64,000 bases of DNA from Methanolobus sp. (GCA_029762595.1 JARVGJ010000001.1:62001-126000), one strand, 5' to 3'; shown: positions 1 to 8,380, numbered from the stretch's first letter. The notes: generated by a model from the letters alone, not told the origin. Program-made: numbers and translations.

Positions 1-856
1 TCTGCGAGATGACCTCTGACCACAGGGACCTGATTCTGTCTGAAAATTCATTTCCGCAATACTCCACAACAGCTTTCGAATTCATCATGGCATCAAGAGG
101 AGAAATGTCATAAGGAAGCAATCCTACAACACTGACACCCCTGCTCTGACAATGAGCCATCATATCACAGGACATCTCTTCATTGATATCGTACTTGTTG
201 ATGCATACAAGCGCGGGTATCCTGAAGTGCTCCACTAATAAGAGGACCCTTTCAAGATCGTGTAGTCCGGAAACAGTGGGTTCGGTGACGATCAGAACAA
301 GGTCTGTCCCTGTTATTGCAGCGATTACAGCACATCCAGTCCCAGGAGGACCATCGATGATAATCAGATCCCTGTCATCCTCAGATGCAAGCTCATGTGC
401 CCTTCTCTTCACATTAGACACAAGTTTTCCACTGGCCTCCTCACCGGCACTCAGCTTTGCATGCACCATCGGCCCAAAACGGGTATTTGAACAATAATAT
501 TCACCTGCTTTTTTATCAGCCATGATGATTGCATTTTCAGGACAAACATATTTGCATACGGCACAGCCTTCACATTTGTATACATCGATATGCATATACT
601 TATCTATTGCATCGAACCTGCAGAAGTTAGTACATTCACCACAAGCGGTACAAAGATCTTTATTGATAGTGGCAACCTTCAGACCATAAAAACCATATGT
701 TTCAAAGGTTTTGGGATCCAGAATTAGATGAAGGTCTGCAGCATCAACATCACAATCAGCAATGACCGCATTTTCGGCAAGTGCAGCAAAAGAAGACGTG
801 ATGGTAGTCTTACCGGTGCCACCTTTACCACTTATGACAGCAAGCTGTTTTACCAT
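1..856 (-). CDS. MinD-type P-loop ATPase with inserted 2x[4Fe-4S] ferredoxin domain (partial, C-terminus off the window)
   Basis: Reading the minus strand from ATG at 856, the frame stays open to base 1, so the C-terminus is missing. The N-terminus has the deviant Walker A motif SGKGGTGKTT (about residues 9-18), followed by a ferredoxin insert with two cysteine clusters, CTACGECTNFC and CEGCAVCKYVC. After the insert come the MinD motifs IIIDGPPGTG and a TEPT segment. This is the COG1149 family, which is cytoplasmic and thought to couple ATP hydrolysis to Fe-S cluster or electron handling; no substrate is proven. Its ATG overlaps the TGA of the upstream paralogue (TGATG), so the two are translationally coupled and probably act as a pair. 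Confidence 0.9.
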   Translation of the reverse strand, partial: MVKQLAVISGKGGTGKTTITSSFAALAENAVIADCDVDAADLHLILDPKTFETYGFYGLKVATINKDLCTACGECTNFCRFDAIDKYMHIDVYKCEGCAVCKYVCPENAIIMADKKAGEYYCSNTRFGPMVHAKLSAGEEASGKLVSNVKRRAHELASEDDRDLIIIDGPPGTGCAVIAAITGTDLVLIVTEPTVSGLHDLERVLLLVEHFRIPALVCINKYDINEEMSCDMMAHCQSRGVSVVGLLPYDISPLDAMMNSKAVVEYCGNEFSDRIRSLWSEVISQ

Positions 857-1710
857 CAGACACCTCCCCTGTAAGAGACGGACTTAGATATGTGCTTGTA
901 AAGCTCCCGGAAATTCTCTTTCCAGATTGGCATCGCTTCAACAAAAGGAATGCCTTTTGAGTAAAGGACAGCTATATCCCTGTCAAAAGGTATCCTCATC
1001 AGGACAGGTATACTTTCTGTCCTGCAATAATCCTCTATCCGCCCATCTCCCAGGCCATTGCGATTTATAACGACACCAAATGGAATATTCATCTGCCTTA
1101 CAACTTCCACTGCAAGGACAAGATCATTCAAACCAAATGGAGTAGGTTCAGTCACAAGCACACAATAATCCATCCCTGCAACAGAAGCTATGACGGAACA
1201 AGCAGTCCCCGGAGGAGAGTCAATTATTGCAACTGTGCTTTCATCAATATGTGCTTGTAACTGCCTGATAACCGGTGAAGCCATAGGTTCACCGATATCA
1301 AGAGTACCCTGAAAAAGTTCAATGCTGCAATTCTCATTGGTGCCTTTTTCAATAAGCCCTATGGAACGTCTTTTTTCTATTATCGCTTTTTCAGGACATA
1401 TAAGAGTACAACCACCACAGCCGTGACAGAGTTTGGGAAAGAGCCTGATACTGCGGGGAAGTTTAGCTATCGCATTGTATTGACATAGATCTGCACATCT
1501 GCCACAAAGAGTACACTTCCCAGAATCCAGTTCCGGGACCATTATCTCAACGTCTTCCTGTTTTTCAAGGTCATACCCAAGAAAGAGATTGCAATTGGGT
1601 TCTTCCACATCACAATCAAGGATCTGTGCACTGCCAAGGGCAATGGCAAGATTTACGGCTACTGTCGTTTTTCCTGTACCGCCTTTGCCGCTTGCGACAG
1701 CTATTTTCAT
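856..1710 (-). CDS. MinD-type P-loop ATPase with inserted ferredoxin domain, second copy
   Basis: This 284-residue protein is a paralogue of the next gene. It has Walker A SGKGGTGKTT near residue 8, two cysteine clusters (CTLCGRCADLC and CHGCGGCTLIC) at about residues 65-110 that should bind two [4Fe-4S] clusters, and a Walker B-like IIDSPPGTA segment. The ATG at 1710 is chosen over an in-frame TTG at 1725 because the family starts with MKIAVASGKGG and GGGTG lies eight bases upstream. It sits in a minus-strand run behind two NifX-like genes. In many anaerobes such ATPases are adjacent to NifX-type genes, which suggests a shared role in metal-cofactor assembly; that role is inference. Confidence 0.92.
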   Translation of the reverse strand: MKIAVASGKGGTGKTTVAVNLAIALGSAQILDCDVEEPNCNLFLGYDLEKQEDVEIMVPELDSGKCTLCGRCADLCQYNAIAKLPRSIRLFPKLCHGCGGCTLICPEKAIIEKRRSIGLIEKGTNENCSIELFQGTLDIGEPMASPVIRQLQAHIDESTVAIIDSPPGTACSVIASVAGMDYCVLVTEPTPFGLNDLVLAVEVVRQMNIPFGVVINRNGLGDGRIEDYCRTESIPVLMRIPFDRDIAVLYSKGIPFVEAMPIWKENFRELYKHISKSVSYRGGV

Positions 1711-1733
1711 ATTGAATACACCCAAAAGAACAT

Positions 1734-2129
1734 TTATTGGCAGTTACCATGATCATGTCCATGACCGTGATCATGTCCATGTCCACTGCATGAATTGTCC
1801 CTTGTTGCCTTTGAAAGCTTGCATTCTTCCCAGGCAGCGATTGCATCCTGGATAGTTCCAGTGGCACCTACAAAGACATCTATACCATACTGTTCGAACA
1901 TGGCAACTGCCTTAACTCCAAGACCGCCGCAAAGCATAATATCCACGCCTTCCTTTGCCATGATCTCCGGAGGCAGACCTGTGCCACCGTTGTGTTCACT
2001 TGTATTTGCAATAACAGAGACTTCCCTTGTTTCTGTGTCACATACTGCATAGTAAGGCACTTTTCCAAAATGCTGCCCCACAGTATCACCAATACCGTTC
2101 TGTCCCATTGAAGGTATACATAGTTTCAT
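1734..2129 (-). CDS. NifX/NifB-C-terminal-like (dinitrogenase FeMo-cofactor biosynthesis fold) protein with His-rich tail
   Basis: This 131-residue protein has the NifX/NafY-like fold: an N-terminal strand, a QHFGKVPYYAV segment, GGTGLPPE and a Gly-rich LCGGLGVKA motif. Family members bind or carry Fe-S or FeMo-type clusters. The last 15 residues are HGHDHGHGHDHGNCQ, an added metal-binding tail absent from the second NifX-like protein in this cluster. A good ribosome site (AAGAGG) precedes the ATG. No nif structural gene is visible here, so a role outside nitrogenase is likely: general Fe-S or nickel/cobalt trafficking. Confidence 0.88.
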   Translation of the reverse strand: MKLCIPSMGQNGIGDTVGQHFGKVPYYAVCDTETREVSVIANTSEHNGGTGLPPEIMAKEGVDIMLCGGLGVKAVAMFEQYGIDVFVGATGTIQDAIAAWEECKLSKATRDNSCSGHGHDHGHGHDHGNCQ

Positions 2130-2204
2130 ATTTAAACCTCTTATTTAGTAGTTCTTGTTGTTTATATCACATCACTGTCAGAATCAATGTCCTGTGAACT
2201 GGAC

Positions 2205-2567
2205 TTATAGCCCGTGTTTTCCGGGAGAGTTTGCTGCATCGATGTTTTCCAGTGACCCTGACCTGTAAGCTTCAATAGCTTCGCGGACCGATCCTGAACA
2301 GAATGATTTTATCGTGACATTTTCCGATGAGAGTAACGAGTATGCATTGGGACCTACACTGCCGGTTATGAGTACGTCTATACCCTCACCTATTGTTTCC
2401 TGTGCGGCCTGCACGCCAGCACCACCAGAAGCAGAAACGTGCCTGTTGTTTATGTATTTGAAATCCATGGTAACAGGATCAACCATTAGAAAATAATTAC
2501 ATCTGCCAAAATGAGGATCCACTGGTGCTTCCAGACTGGGTTTTATTGCTGTAACACATATTTTCAT
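2205..2567 (-). CDS. NifX-like dinitrogenase iron-molybdenum cofactor family protein
   Basis: This 120-residue protein is a second NifX-type domain. Visible features are the N-terminal strand MKICVTAIKPSLE, then DPHFGRCNYFLMVD, ASGGAGVQAAQ and DVLITGSVGPNA, all matching the NifX/NifB C-terminal fold that binds cluster precursors. AGGAG lies at good spacing before the ATG. It is the first gene of the minus-strand run NifX, NifX-His tail, MinD, MinD, so its promoter should lie in 2568-2660. Whether it carries Fe-S clusters or another metallocofactor cannot be decided from sequence. Confidence 0.88.
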   Translation of the reverse strand: MKICVTAIKPSLEAPVDPHFGRCNYFLMVDPVTMDFKYINNRHVSASGGAGVQAAQETIGEGIDVLITGSVGPNAYSLLSSENVTIKSFCSGSVREAIEAYRSGSLENIDAANSPGKHGL

Positions 2568-2716
2568 TTATATTCTCCTATTTTACTGATATATATACAC
2601 ACATATGAGAACAAATATAAATAGATAACCCATAAAGAGTATATATTTTCACCCATTTGAACAATAATACCCGCGAACCACTCCGTATATATACAAATAA
2701 AGCCAAAGTAGCCGTG
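2568..2716. promoter_or_regulatory. Divergent intergenic promoter region (NifX cluster / uppP)
   Basis: AT-rich DNA lies between two divergent genes. It holds TATA-like stretches on both strands, including ATATATATAC near 2588 and AAATATAAATAG near 2615. These are candidates for the minus-strand NifX promoter and the plus-strand uppP promoter. No operator is evident. Confidence 0.5.
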
Positions 2717-3514
2717 ATGCTGACCATCTTTGAGGCAATAATACTTGGAATTATTCAGGGGATAACGGAATGGCTCCCTATAAGCAGTCAAGGAATGACA
2801 TCCCTTATAATGATCAATGTGTTCAATAAATCGCTTGCAGATTCACTACCTATAGCCATCTGGCTGCACACAGGCACGCTTCTTTCGGCTGTTGTATATT
2901 TCAGGAAGGACGTAAAAGAAATAATAACAGAGATACCCGCATATCTCACAAGCAGAGATTTAAGGCAGAAAAAGGGAAGTTTGATAACATTCCTTTTGAT
3001 ATCAACACTGATAACAGGGATCATAGGACTTCCGCTTATACTACTTGCAACCGGGATAGAAGATTTTTCAGGCAAGCTTGCAACTGCACTCATAGGATTA
3101 CTGCTGATAATAACAGGTCTGCTGCAGATATCTGCCTCAAATATGGAGAAAAAAAGGGATAAACCAGTGATTATGGATTCGCTTATTGTTGGAATTGCCC
3201 AGGGTTTTGCAGCACTACCGGGAATCAGCAGGTCAGGAATAACCGTATCAACACTCCTGCTTCGGAATATAGAGGCTTCTCAGGCACTAAGACTCAGTTT
3301 TCTTATGAGTATACCGGCAGTCATTGCAGCAGATCTTGGAATGGGAGCTATGGGGCTTCTAAGTTTTGATATAGCTTCAATGCTGGCACTGTTCTTTGCA
3401 TTCATAGTTGGCATACTCACAATTGACCTGTTCATCAAAGCTGCAAAAATATTTGATTTTTCAAAGTTCTGCATAGCCCTCGGCATTATCAGCATACTGG
3501 CATATTTTCTATGA
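2717..3514 (+). CDS. uppP: Undecaprenyl-diphosphatase family (UppP/BacA) membrane phosphatase
   Basis: This is an integral membrane protein of about 265 residues. The conserved N-terminal EAIILGIIQGITEWLPISS block contains the catalytic glutamate region, and the second family block PGISRSGITVSTLLLRNI lies near residue 175. About eight hydrophobic segments follow the UppP pattern. In bacteria UppP dephosphorylates undecaprenyl diphosphate; in archaea it presumably recycles dolichyl/polyprenyl diphosphate used in surface glycosylation. ATG 2717 is chosen because it places the family N-terminus at residue 2; an upstream TTG at 2657 would add 20 unconserved residues. Confidence 0.92.
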   Translation: MLTIFEAIILGIIQGITEWLPISSQGMTSLIMINVFNKSLADSLPIAIWLHTGTLLSAVVYFRKDVKEIITEIPAYLTSRDLRQKKGSLITFLLISTLITGIIGLPLILLATGIEDFSGKLATALIGLLLIITGLLQISASNMEKKRDKPVIMDSLIVGIAQGFAALPGISRSGITVSTLLLRNIEASQALRLSFLMSIPAVIAADLGMGAMGLLSFDIASMLALFFAFIVGILTIDLFIKAAKIFDFSKFCIALGIISILAYFL

Positions 3515-3540
3515 ATGCTGTCTTTTGCCACAAAAGAGAA

Positions 3541-3597
3541 TAAATATTTAAAGGTTTTGAGTTATCCTTAAATAAGAAACTATGCAATCATTGCATA
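3541..3597 (+). promoter_or_regulatory. DUF134 gene promoter with start-proximal palindrome
   Basis: A TATA-like element (TAAATATTTAAAGG, 3541-3554) lies about 50 bases before the ATG at 3601. A palindrome, TATGCAA-TCA-TTGCATA (3581-3597), lies where transcription should begin and ends three bases before the start codon. The position suits an autoregulatory operator for the DNA-binding protein encoded next. Confidence 0.5.
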
Positions 3598-3600
3598 ACA

Positions 3601-3906
3601 ATGACTTGTAGAGGAAGACCCAGATCACCCAGAAGGGTTGAATGCTCACCGGAAGTACTATACTTCAAGCCACGTGGGGTGCCACTGAAAGAGCTTGAAA
3701 CAGTACCCCTTACAATCGAAGAGCTTGAGGCACTGCGTCTGGCGGACCTGGAGGGTTTGCAGCAGGAAGAAGCTGCTATTAGCATGGGAATCTCAAGGAG
3801 AGCTTTCTGGCAGGACCTGCAGAATGCAAGAAAGAAAGTAGCTTTAGCCCTTATAAAAGGAATGGCCATCGAGATAGTAGGCAAGCTCCGGGATGAAAAG
3901 AAATAG
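3601..3906 (+). CDS. DUF134 (UPF0251) predicted DNA-binding protein
   Basis: This 101-residue protein matches the DUF134 family: the N-terminal [12 protein letters not shown] segment, the [17 protein letters not shown] motif near residues 38-54, then a helix-turn-helix [19 protein letters not shown] that resembles the sigma-70 region 4 fold. The family often sits beside NifX-like and MinD/Mrp genes, as here. No ribosome site is visible and the ATG lies close to the predicted transcript start, so the mRNA may be nearly leaderless. It probably controls neighbouring Fe-S or cofactor genes and itself; this is inference from context. Confidence 0.88.
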   Translation: MTCRGRPRSPRRVECSPEVLYFKPRGVPLKELETVPLTIEELEALRLADLEGLQQEEAAISMGISRRAFWQDLQNARKKVALALIKGMAIEIVGKLRDEKK

Positions 3907-3971
3907 TTCCTGCATAGTTATTTGTTATTTCTATTAGTTACCAGTAACATAACATTAATAAGGAGACCTAT

Positions 3972-4805
3972 ATGACACAAAATATCCAGAGTACTAATGA
4001 TCTTTTGAAAAAAGCAGAGGAGCCAAAGCTAATAAGGAATATGAGAGCCATCAGAAAGAAGATTATGGTGATGAGCGGCAAAGGAGGAGTCGGTAAAAGC
4101 ACAGTTGCCGCAAACCTGGCTGCAAGACTTGCAGAACGTGGACATAAAATAGGGCTCCTGGATGCGGACATACACGGACCAAGCATACCAAAGATGTTTG
4201 GCATAGAAGGCCGCAGACCTGAAGTTGATGAGAATGGCATATTACCTATAAAGGTCACTGAGAACCTTTCCGTAATGTCAGTGGCATTGCTTCTTGAGGA
4301 CAGGGATGCACCCGTAATATGGAGAGGGCCGGCAAAGATGGCAGCAATTAAGCAGTTCCTTGAAGATGTTTCATGGGGCAAGCTGGACTACCTCATTGTG
4401 GACTTGCCACCTGGCACAGGGGATGAACCCCTCAGCATTGCACAATTGATAGAGAAGATGGAAGGTGCGGTGGTTGTAACAACTCCACAGGACATGGCGC
4501 TTGTAAGTGTAAGGAAATCCATCAGATTCGCAGAAATACTCAAAGTGCCTGTGATCGGTATTGTTGAGAACATGAGTGGTATCATCTGCCCCCACTGTGA
4601 CAAGATGATCGACATATTCGGAAAAGGTGGTGTTGAAAAGGCTGCAAATGATTTCAATGTACCTATCCTTGGTGAGTTGCCCATGGACCCGAAGATCGCT
4701 GAGATAGAGGATAGTGGCAGGGTGCACATGGACATAAATGAAGAGATCCCATGGGCAAAGAGTTTTGCTGCAATTGTTGATACTGTTGAGAGGTTTAAAA
4801 AATAA
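3972..4805 (+). CDS. Mrp/NBP35 (ApbC) family Fe-S cluster carrier ATPase
   Basis: This 277-residue protein has deviant Walker A SGKGGVGKST near residues 36-45, DADIHGPSIPKMFG, Walker B-like DYLIVDLPPGTGDE, and the C-terminal cysteine pair in MSGIICPHCD (CPHC) that bridges a [4Fe-4S] cluster between two subunits. These are hallmarks of ApbC/NBP35 scaffolds that deliver Fe-S clusters to apoproteins in the cytoplasm. AAGGAG lies at good spacing before the ATG. It follows DUF134 by 65 bases and may share its regulation. Confidence 0.94.
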   Translation: MTQNIQSTNDLLKKAEEPKLIRNMRAIRKKIMVMSGKGGVGKSTVAANLAARLAERGHKIGLLDADIHGPSIPKMFGIEGRRPEVDENGILPIKVTENLSVMSVALLLEDRDAPVIWRGPAKMAAIKQFLEDVSWGKLDYLIVDLPPGTGDEPLSIAQLIEKMEGAVVVTTPQDMALVSVRKSIRFAEILKVPVIGIVENMSGIICPHCDKMIDIFGKGGVEKAANDFNVPILGELPMDPKIAEIEDSGRVHMDINEEIPWAKSFAAIVDTVERFKK

Positions 4806-4902
4806 TAAAAACATATGTAAAAATACATATAAAAATCCTTTCTGACTTATATTTGATTTTTGCTTTTGTTTTATTTTAACCTTCTTTTTTTTAAGAGAAA
4901 TT

Positions 4903-4998
4903 ATGTATCAAGCACATGAACAGTATCTGAATAAAATCAGAGGTTCAAGTGGAAAAATAGATATAGTCCAGTGCCTTCAAAAGCAATATGGACTTTAA
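4903..4998 (+). CDS. Possible 31-codon leader ORF overlapping the next gene
   Basis: An ATG at 4903, preceded by AAGAGAAATT, opens a 31-codon frame ending in TAA at 4996-4998. It overlaps the start of the following gene by 11 bases in a different frame. The peptide looks protein-like (KIDIVQCLQKQYGL at its end), so it could be a translationally coupled leader or the true N-terminus of the next gene cut off by a frameshift. There is no homology evidence. Confidence 0.25.
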   Translation: MYQAHEQYLNKIRGSSGKIDIVQCLQKQYGL

Positions 4999-5713
4999 GA
5001 GTGAGACATCGTTCAAGTGGCTTTATTCACAAGAGATATCAAGTGTAAAGGACCTTGCACGTATGGCACAGGCAGATTATCTGTGGAACACAAAAAAAGA
5101 ATATTCAGAAAAGCTAATCAGTCTAAAGAATGAATGCTCGTGGAATTCAGACCTGCGAAATACGGCACGTGCTGCTTCAGTCCTTGCAATTACGGGGACT
5201 ATTTGTAAAAACGTTGAAAAGTGGATACTTTCAAAGCAGGCTGACAGGTCATGGAACAATGATGCCTATGACACTGCATACGCATTAATAGCACTTGCTG
5301 ACATGGGTTCGCATAATTTAGAAGGATGTGGGTGGCTTATTGAGAATTATGGGCATGATTGGGAACATCCTGGCACTACTGCCCTCATCATCACTGCACT
5401 CATAAAACAAACCCTTCCCGGAAACAATAAGATATTCACCGATTTTGTAGAAAATCGCACAAAATGGATAATTGAGCAAAGAGAGAACAACAAGGCATGG
5501 AAAACACTGGCCACCAGCAATCTTGTAATCCAGGCACTTCTTCTTGCAGGACATAAAAAGGAAACAACGATTCCAATAAAATGGCTATTATCAAGTATGA
5601 ACATTAATGGTTCATGGGGTAAAGATAACGGGGAAATCAATACAACATCACTGTCACTTATCAGCCTGAAGGAATATAGCAAACATGATCATTTCACAGG
5701 TAAAAGTACATGA
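4988..5713 (+). CDS. Small alpha/alpha-toroid protein (prenyltransferase/squalene-cyclase-like repeats), function unknown
   Basis: The 241 residues contain repeated helical units with the SWNND..DTAYALIALADMG pattern near residues 83-103 and later versions at AWKTLATSNLVIQALL and SWGKDNGEINTTSLSLISL. This resembles the repeat of prenyltransferase and terpene-cyclase alpha-toroids. It is far shorter than a squalene cyclase and lacks the DxDD acid motif, so it is probably not a cyclase. No signal peptide or membrane segment is seen. The 3' end overlaps the convergent kinase gene by 25 bases. Function is unknown. Confidence 0.7.
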   Translation: MDFKSETSFKWLYSQEISSVKDLARMAQADYLWNTKKEYSEKLISLKNECSWNSDLRNTARAASVLAITGTICKNVEKWILSKQADRSWNNDAYDTAYALIALADMGSHNLEGCGWLIENYGHDWEHPGTTALIITALIKQTLPGNNKIFTDFVENRTKWIIEQRENNKAWKTLATSNLVIQALLLAGHKKETTIPIKWLLSSMNINGSWGKDNGEINTTSLSLISLKEYSKHDHFTGKST

Positions 5714-7680
5714 ATAGTAGTGCCTGAACCGGCTTTGCTCTCTGCCCATATCGTACCCTTGTGTGCCTCGATTATCTTCCTGCAAATATAGAGACCAAGG
5801 CCATTGCCACCGTACTTACGTGTTGAGGAACCATCAACCTGATAGAATCTGTTAAATACCTGAGTGAGGTTTTCCTCAGGTATGCCCACCCCATTATCAG
5901 TAATTGATATGTGTATCTTCTTATCTTCCTGAAGTCTGACAGATATGGATATTTTCCCCCCTTGATGCGTGAACTTGATGGCATTGTCTATAATATTGAT
6001 GAATACCTCTTCAAGGAAATCCAGATCACCTTCTATGAGAGGGATATTGGAAGGAATGGACCTCTCTATAGCATGTCCTTTACTTGTGATCTCTGGAGAC
6101 CTGTCATGTAATGATGAATCTATTACCTCGGATATCCTTAACGGAACAAAAGTGTATTCCATATTTCCACCCTCTGTTATGCTGACATAGAGCAGGGAAT
6201 CTATCAGCCTCCTTAGCCTTTCAGAACTAAGCATAACTTTCTCCATTGCATCTTGTTGCTTCTGGTTAAGCTCCCCAAGTGCTCCTTCATACATAAGCTC
6301 GCTGTATCCTTTGATAGGTATAAGGGGGGTCTTCAGCTCATGACGCAGGTTAGACAGGAACTCATCCTTCATCCGGTCCAATGATTTCAGTTCCTCATTG
6401 GCTTTTGCAAGATCGGCAGCATATTGGTTAAGAGCCTTTTCTGCAGCTTTTCGCTCGGTGAAATCCTCTACTACACATACACCACCCATGAATTTACCTT
6501 CCTCAGAGATAACAGGACTGAACTCTGCCTTAATAGGGATTACCTTATCAGAGAAAGGAGAACGGAATTCATCCTCATACCGCGAGGGAATTCCGGCAAG
6601 GACTTGAATGATAGCTTTTTTGATTGAATTGTCTTCAGCAAAGGATTCTATTATGTTGAAACCAATTAAATTAGAGATCACGTTTTCTGCAGGAACATCA
6701 AGGATCTTTACCAAATTCTCATTGCACTGTGTTATCACGCCTTTCTCATCAAAGTGGAAAATACCCAGAGGAGATTTTTCAAACATCATACGATATTTGT
6801 TCTTGGCAATTGTTGTCAGGCGCTCTTTCATTTTCCTTTGGGAGATGTCGTTGATCAAAGCACCGTGGAATACAACCCCTTTTACTCTTGTAGTCGTTAT
6901 AGCCAATTCCAGAGGGAATTCCGTACCATCCTTGCGTAATCCTGTCATTTCAACTATTTTTCCAACTACAGGAGATTTACCAATGGATATAAGCTCTTCC
7001 CAGCCTTCATGAGCTTTACGATATCTTTTAGGCATGATAGCAGTTATGTGCTTTCCGATAATCTCTTCTTCCATGTACCCGAAAAGTTTGGATGCTTTCC
7101 TGTTCCAGAAAGTTATACATCCTACATCATCGGAAAGGACCATAGCATAAGGAATAGACTCAAGGTGATCGAATATCTTTTCAGTACCAATGATCAACTC
7201 GTTTTCAAGTTCTTTTTTTTCCTGTATATCCGTACAGGTTAAAAGCAGGGCTTTTTCAGAAGACATTTCGTCTTCCAGCAAACTCACGTTGATAAGAAAG
7301 ACCTTCCGCATCCCATCGGACCCCACAATTGTAGCTTCTAATGATTGGGGTACTGTACCTTCATCAGATAGAAGAGATGAAAAGAGGACACTTGTTTTTT
7401 CTTTTTCATCTTTGGATAAAAGAATGTCTGAAAAGCATATATCATCAAGGCCTTTTTTCCCAGGCCTTAAGTAGTTTTGTGCTTTTTTATTAGCAAGAGC
7501 TATAAGCCCTTTTTCATCAACTACAAATATAAGTAGATCAAGAAGATCAAAAAATGTTTTTGAACGATCAATTTCCGAAAATTGTATTCTGCTGGCTAAA
7601 AGACAGACAGAATCGTCTATATCAGGAGAGTGAGCAATGCTATCGTCCGGAAAATCGGTTACTTCTTTTTTGATGACCAT
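5689..7680 (-). CDS. PAS-domain sensor histidine kinase (three PAS, HisKA, HATPase)
   Basis: This is a soluble kinase of 663 residues. Three PAS domains lie at about residues 40-150, 165-285 and 300-410; the second contains FWNRKASKLFGYMEEEIIGK. The dimerisation domain follows with phospho-acceptor His447 in SNLRHELKTPLIPIKG, then the ATPase domain with N box INIIDNAIKFT, DNGVGIP and GNGLGLYICRK. No membrane segment is present, so it should sense a cytoplasmic ligand or redox signal. ATG 7680 is chosen for its AAAGGTG ribosome site; 21 upstream codons are unconserved. No response regulator is adjacent, as is common in methanogens. Confidence 0.92.
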   Translation of the reverse strand: MVIKKEVTDFPDDSIAHSPDIDDSVCLLASRIQFSEIDRSKTFFDLLDLLIFVVDEKGLIALANKKAQNYLRPGKKGLDDICFSDILLSKDEKEKTSVLFSSLLSDEGTVPQSLEATIVGSDGMRKVFLINVSLLEDEMSSEKALLLTCTDIQEKKELENELIIGTEKIFDHLESIPYAMVLSDDVGCITFWNRKASKLFGYMEEEIIGKHITAIMPKRYRKAHEGWEELISIGKSPVVGKIVEMTGLRKDGTEFPLELAITTTRVKGVVFHGALINDISQRKMKERLTTIAKNKYRMMFEKSPLGIFHFDEKGVITQCNENLVKILDVPAENVISNLIGFNIIESFAEDNSIKKAIIQVLAGIPSRYEDEFRSPFSDKVIPIKAEFSPVISEEGKFMGGVCVVEDFTERKAAEKALNQYAADLAKANEELKSLDRMKDEFLSNLRHELKTPLIPIKGYSELMYEGALGELNQKQQDAMEKVMLSSERLRRLIDSLLYVSITEGGNMEYTFVPLRISEVIDSSLHDRSPEITSKGHAIERSIPSNIPLIEGDLDFLEEVFINIIDNAIKFTHQGGKISISVRLQEDKKIHISITDNGVGIPEENLTQVFNRFYQVDGSSTRKYGGNGLGLYICRKIIEAHKGTIWAESKAGSGTTIHVLLPVK

Positions 7681-7936
7681 CCATACACCTTTAAACCCGG
7701 TAAACAGATTGTAGAAAACTACATTAGTAAATACCGGATACACATAATTATATCATATATATAATATATAATGTTTAGTATTTGAATTGTACCATCTTTC
7801 TTGTGTAGACTACAATTGGACATATACCTACGCAAGAAAATTTAGAATGATGTGGATACCAGTAGAAGTACTCAAGTCCTGGCATCCTGAGTAGTATTTA
7901 TAATTTAAAAACTATTGAATAAGCACGGTGACCTAG

Positions 7937-8368
7937 ATGAGTGAAAATACGATCAGATATCATGGAGATTCAAATACTTATGTTGCCCGCAGGAATACTT
8001 ATTTTGAAAATGATGTCAACATTGAAGGAAATTTCATGGTCGGTGCGGGAGTTAATTTCTGGAAAGACCTTAATGTGAAAGGGAAACTGGAACTTGGAAA
8101 AGGAAGTTTTGTGAAAGGGAACATTAAAGCTGATGAGGCCCTGATAGGCGCAAGATCAGAGATCATGGGTAATATAGAAGTATCTGGGAATCTTAAGATA
8201 TTTGACTGCACAATAATCAATGGCTCTGCAATTGCAGGAGAGGAAATGCTTGTCCGCCCCGGTTGCAAACTCAGCTTTGCAAAAGCCAGCAGAACAATGG
8301 AAATCGTAGGTAAGGCCAGTATAAAGGAGATAGAATCCGGAACAAAGGTTATCGTGCGTTCTGATTGA
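7937..8368 (+). CDS. Bactofilin-like polymer-forming beta-helix protein
   Basis: This 143-residue protein is made of short hydrophobic/glycine rungs (NIEGNFMVGAGVNFWKDLNV, LELGKGSFVKGNIKA, ARSEIMGNIEVSGNLKI) that fit the right-handed beta-helix of bactofilins and related polymer-forming proteins. No signal peptide or transmembrane helix is visible, so it should be cytoplasmic or membrane-associated. In bacteria such proteins form filaments used as scaffolds. The gene stands alone between a divergent kinase and a convergent ABC operon. Role in this organism is unknown. Confidence 0.7.
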   Translation: MSENTIRYHGDSNTYVARRNTYFENDVNIEGNFMVGAGVNFWKDLNVKGKLELGKGSFVKGNIKADEALIGARSEIMGNIEVSGNLKIFDCTIINGSAIAGEEMLVRPGCKLSFAKASRTMEIVGKASIKEIESGTKVIVRSD

Positions 8369-8380
8369 ACACACATTATT

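Noticed and set aside
1616-1867. Minus-strand 83-codon frame across the NifX-His and MinD genes
   Set aside because: Out of frame with two well-supported genes on the same strand and without any family signature.
4988-5713. Squalene-hopene or terpene cyclase
   Set aside because: Repeats resemble the fold, but the length is about one third and the DxDD catalytic motif is missing.
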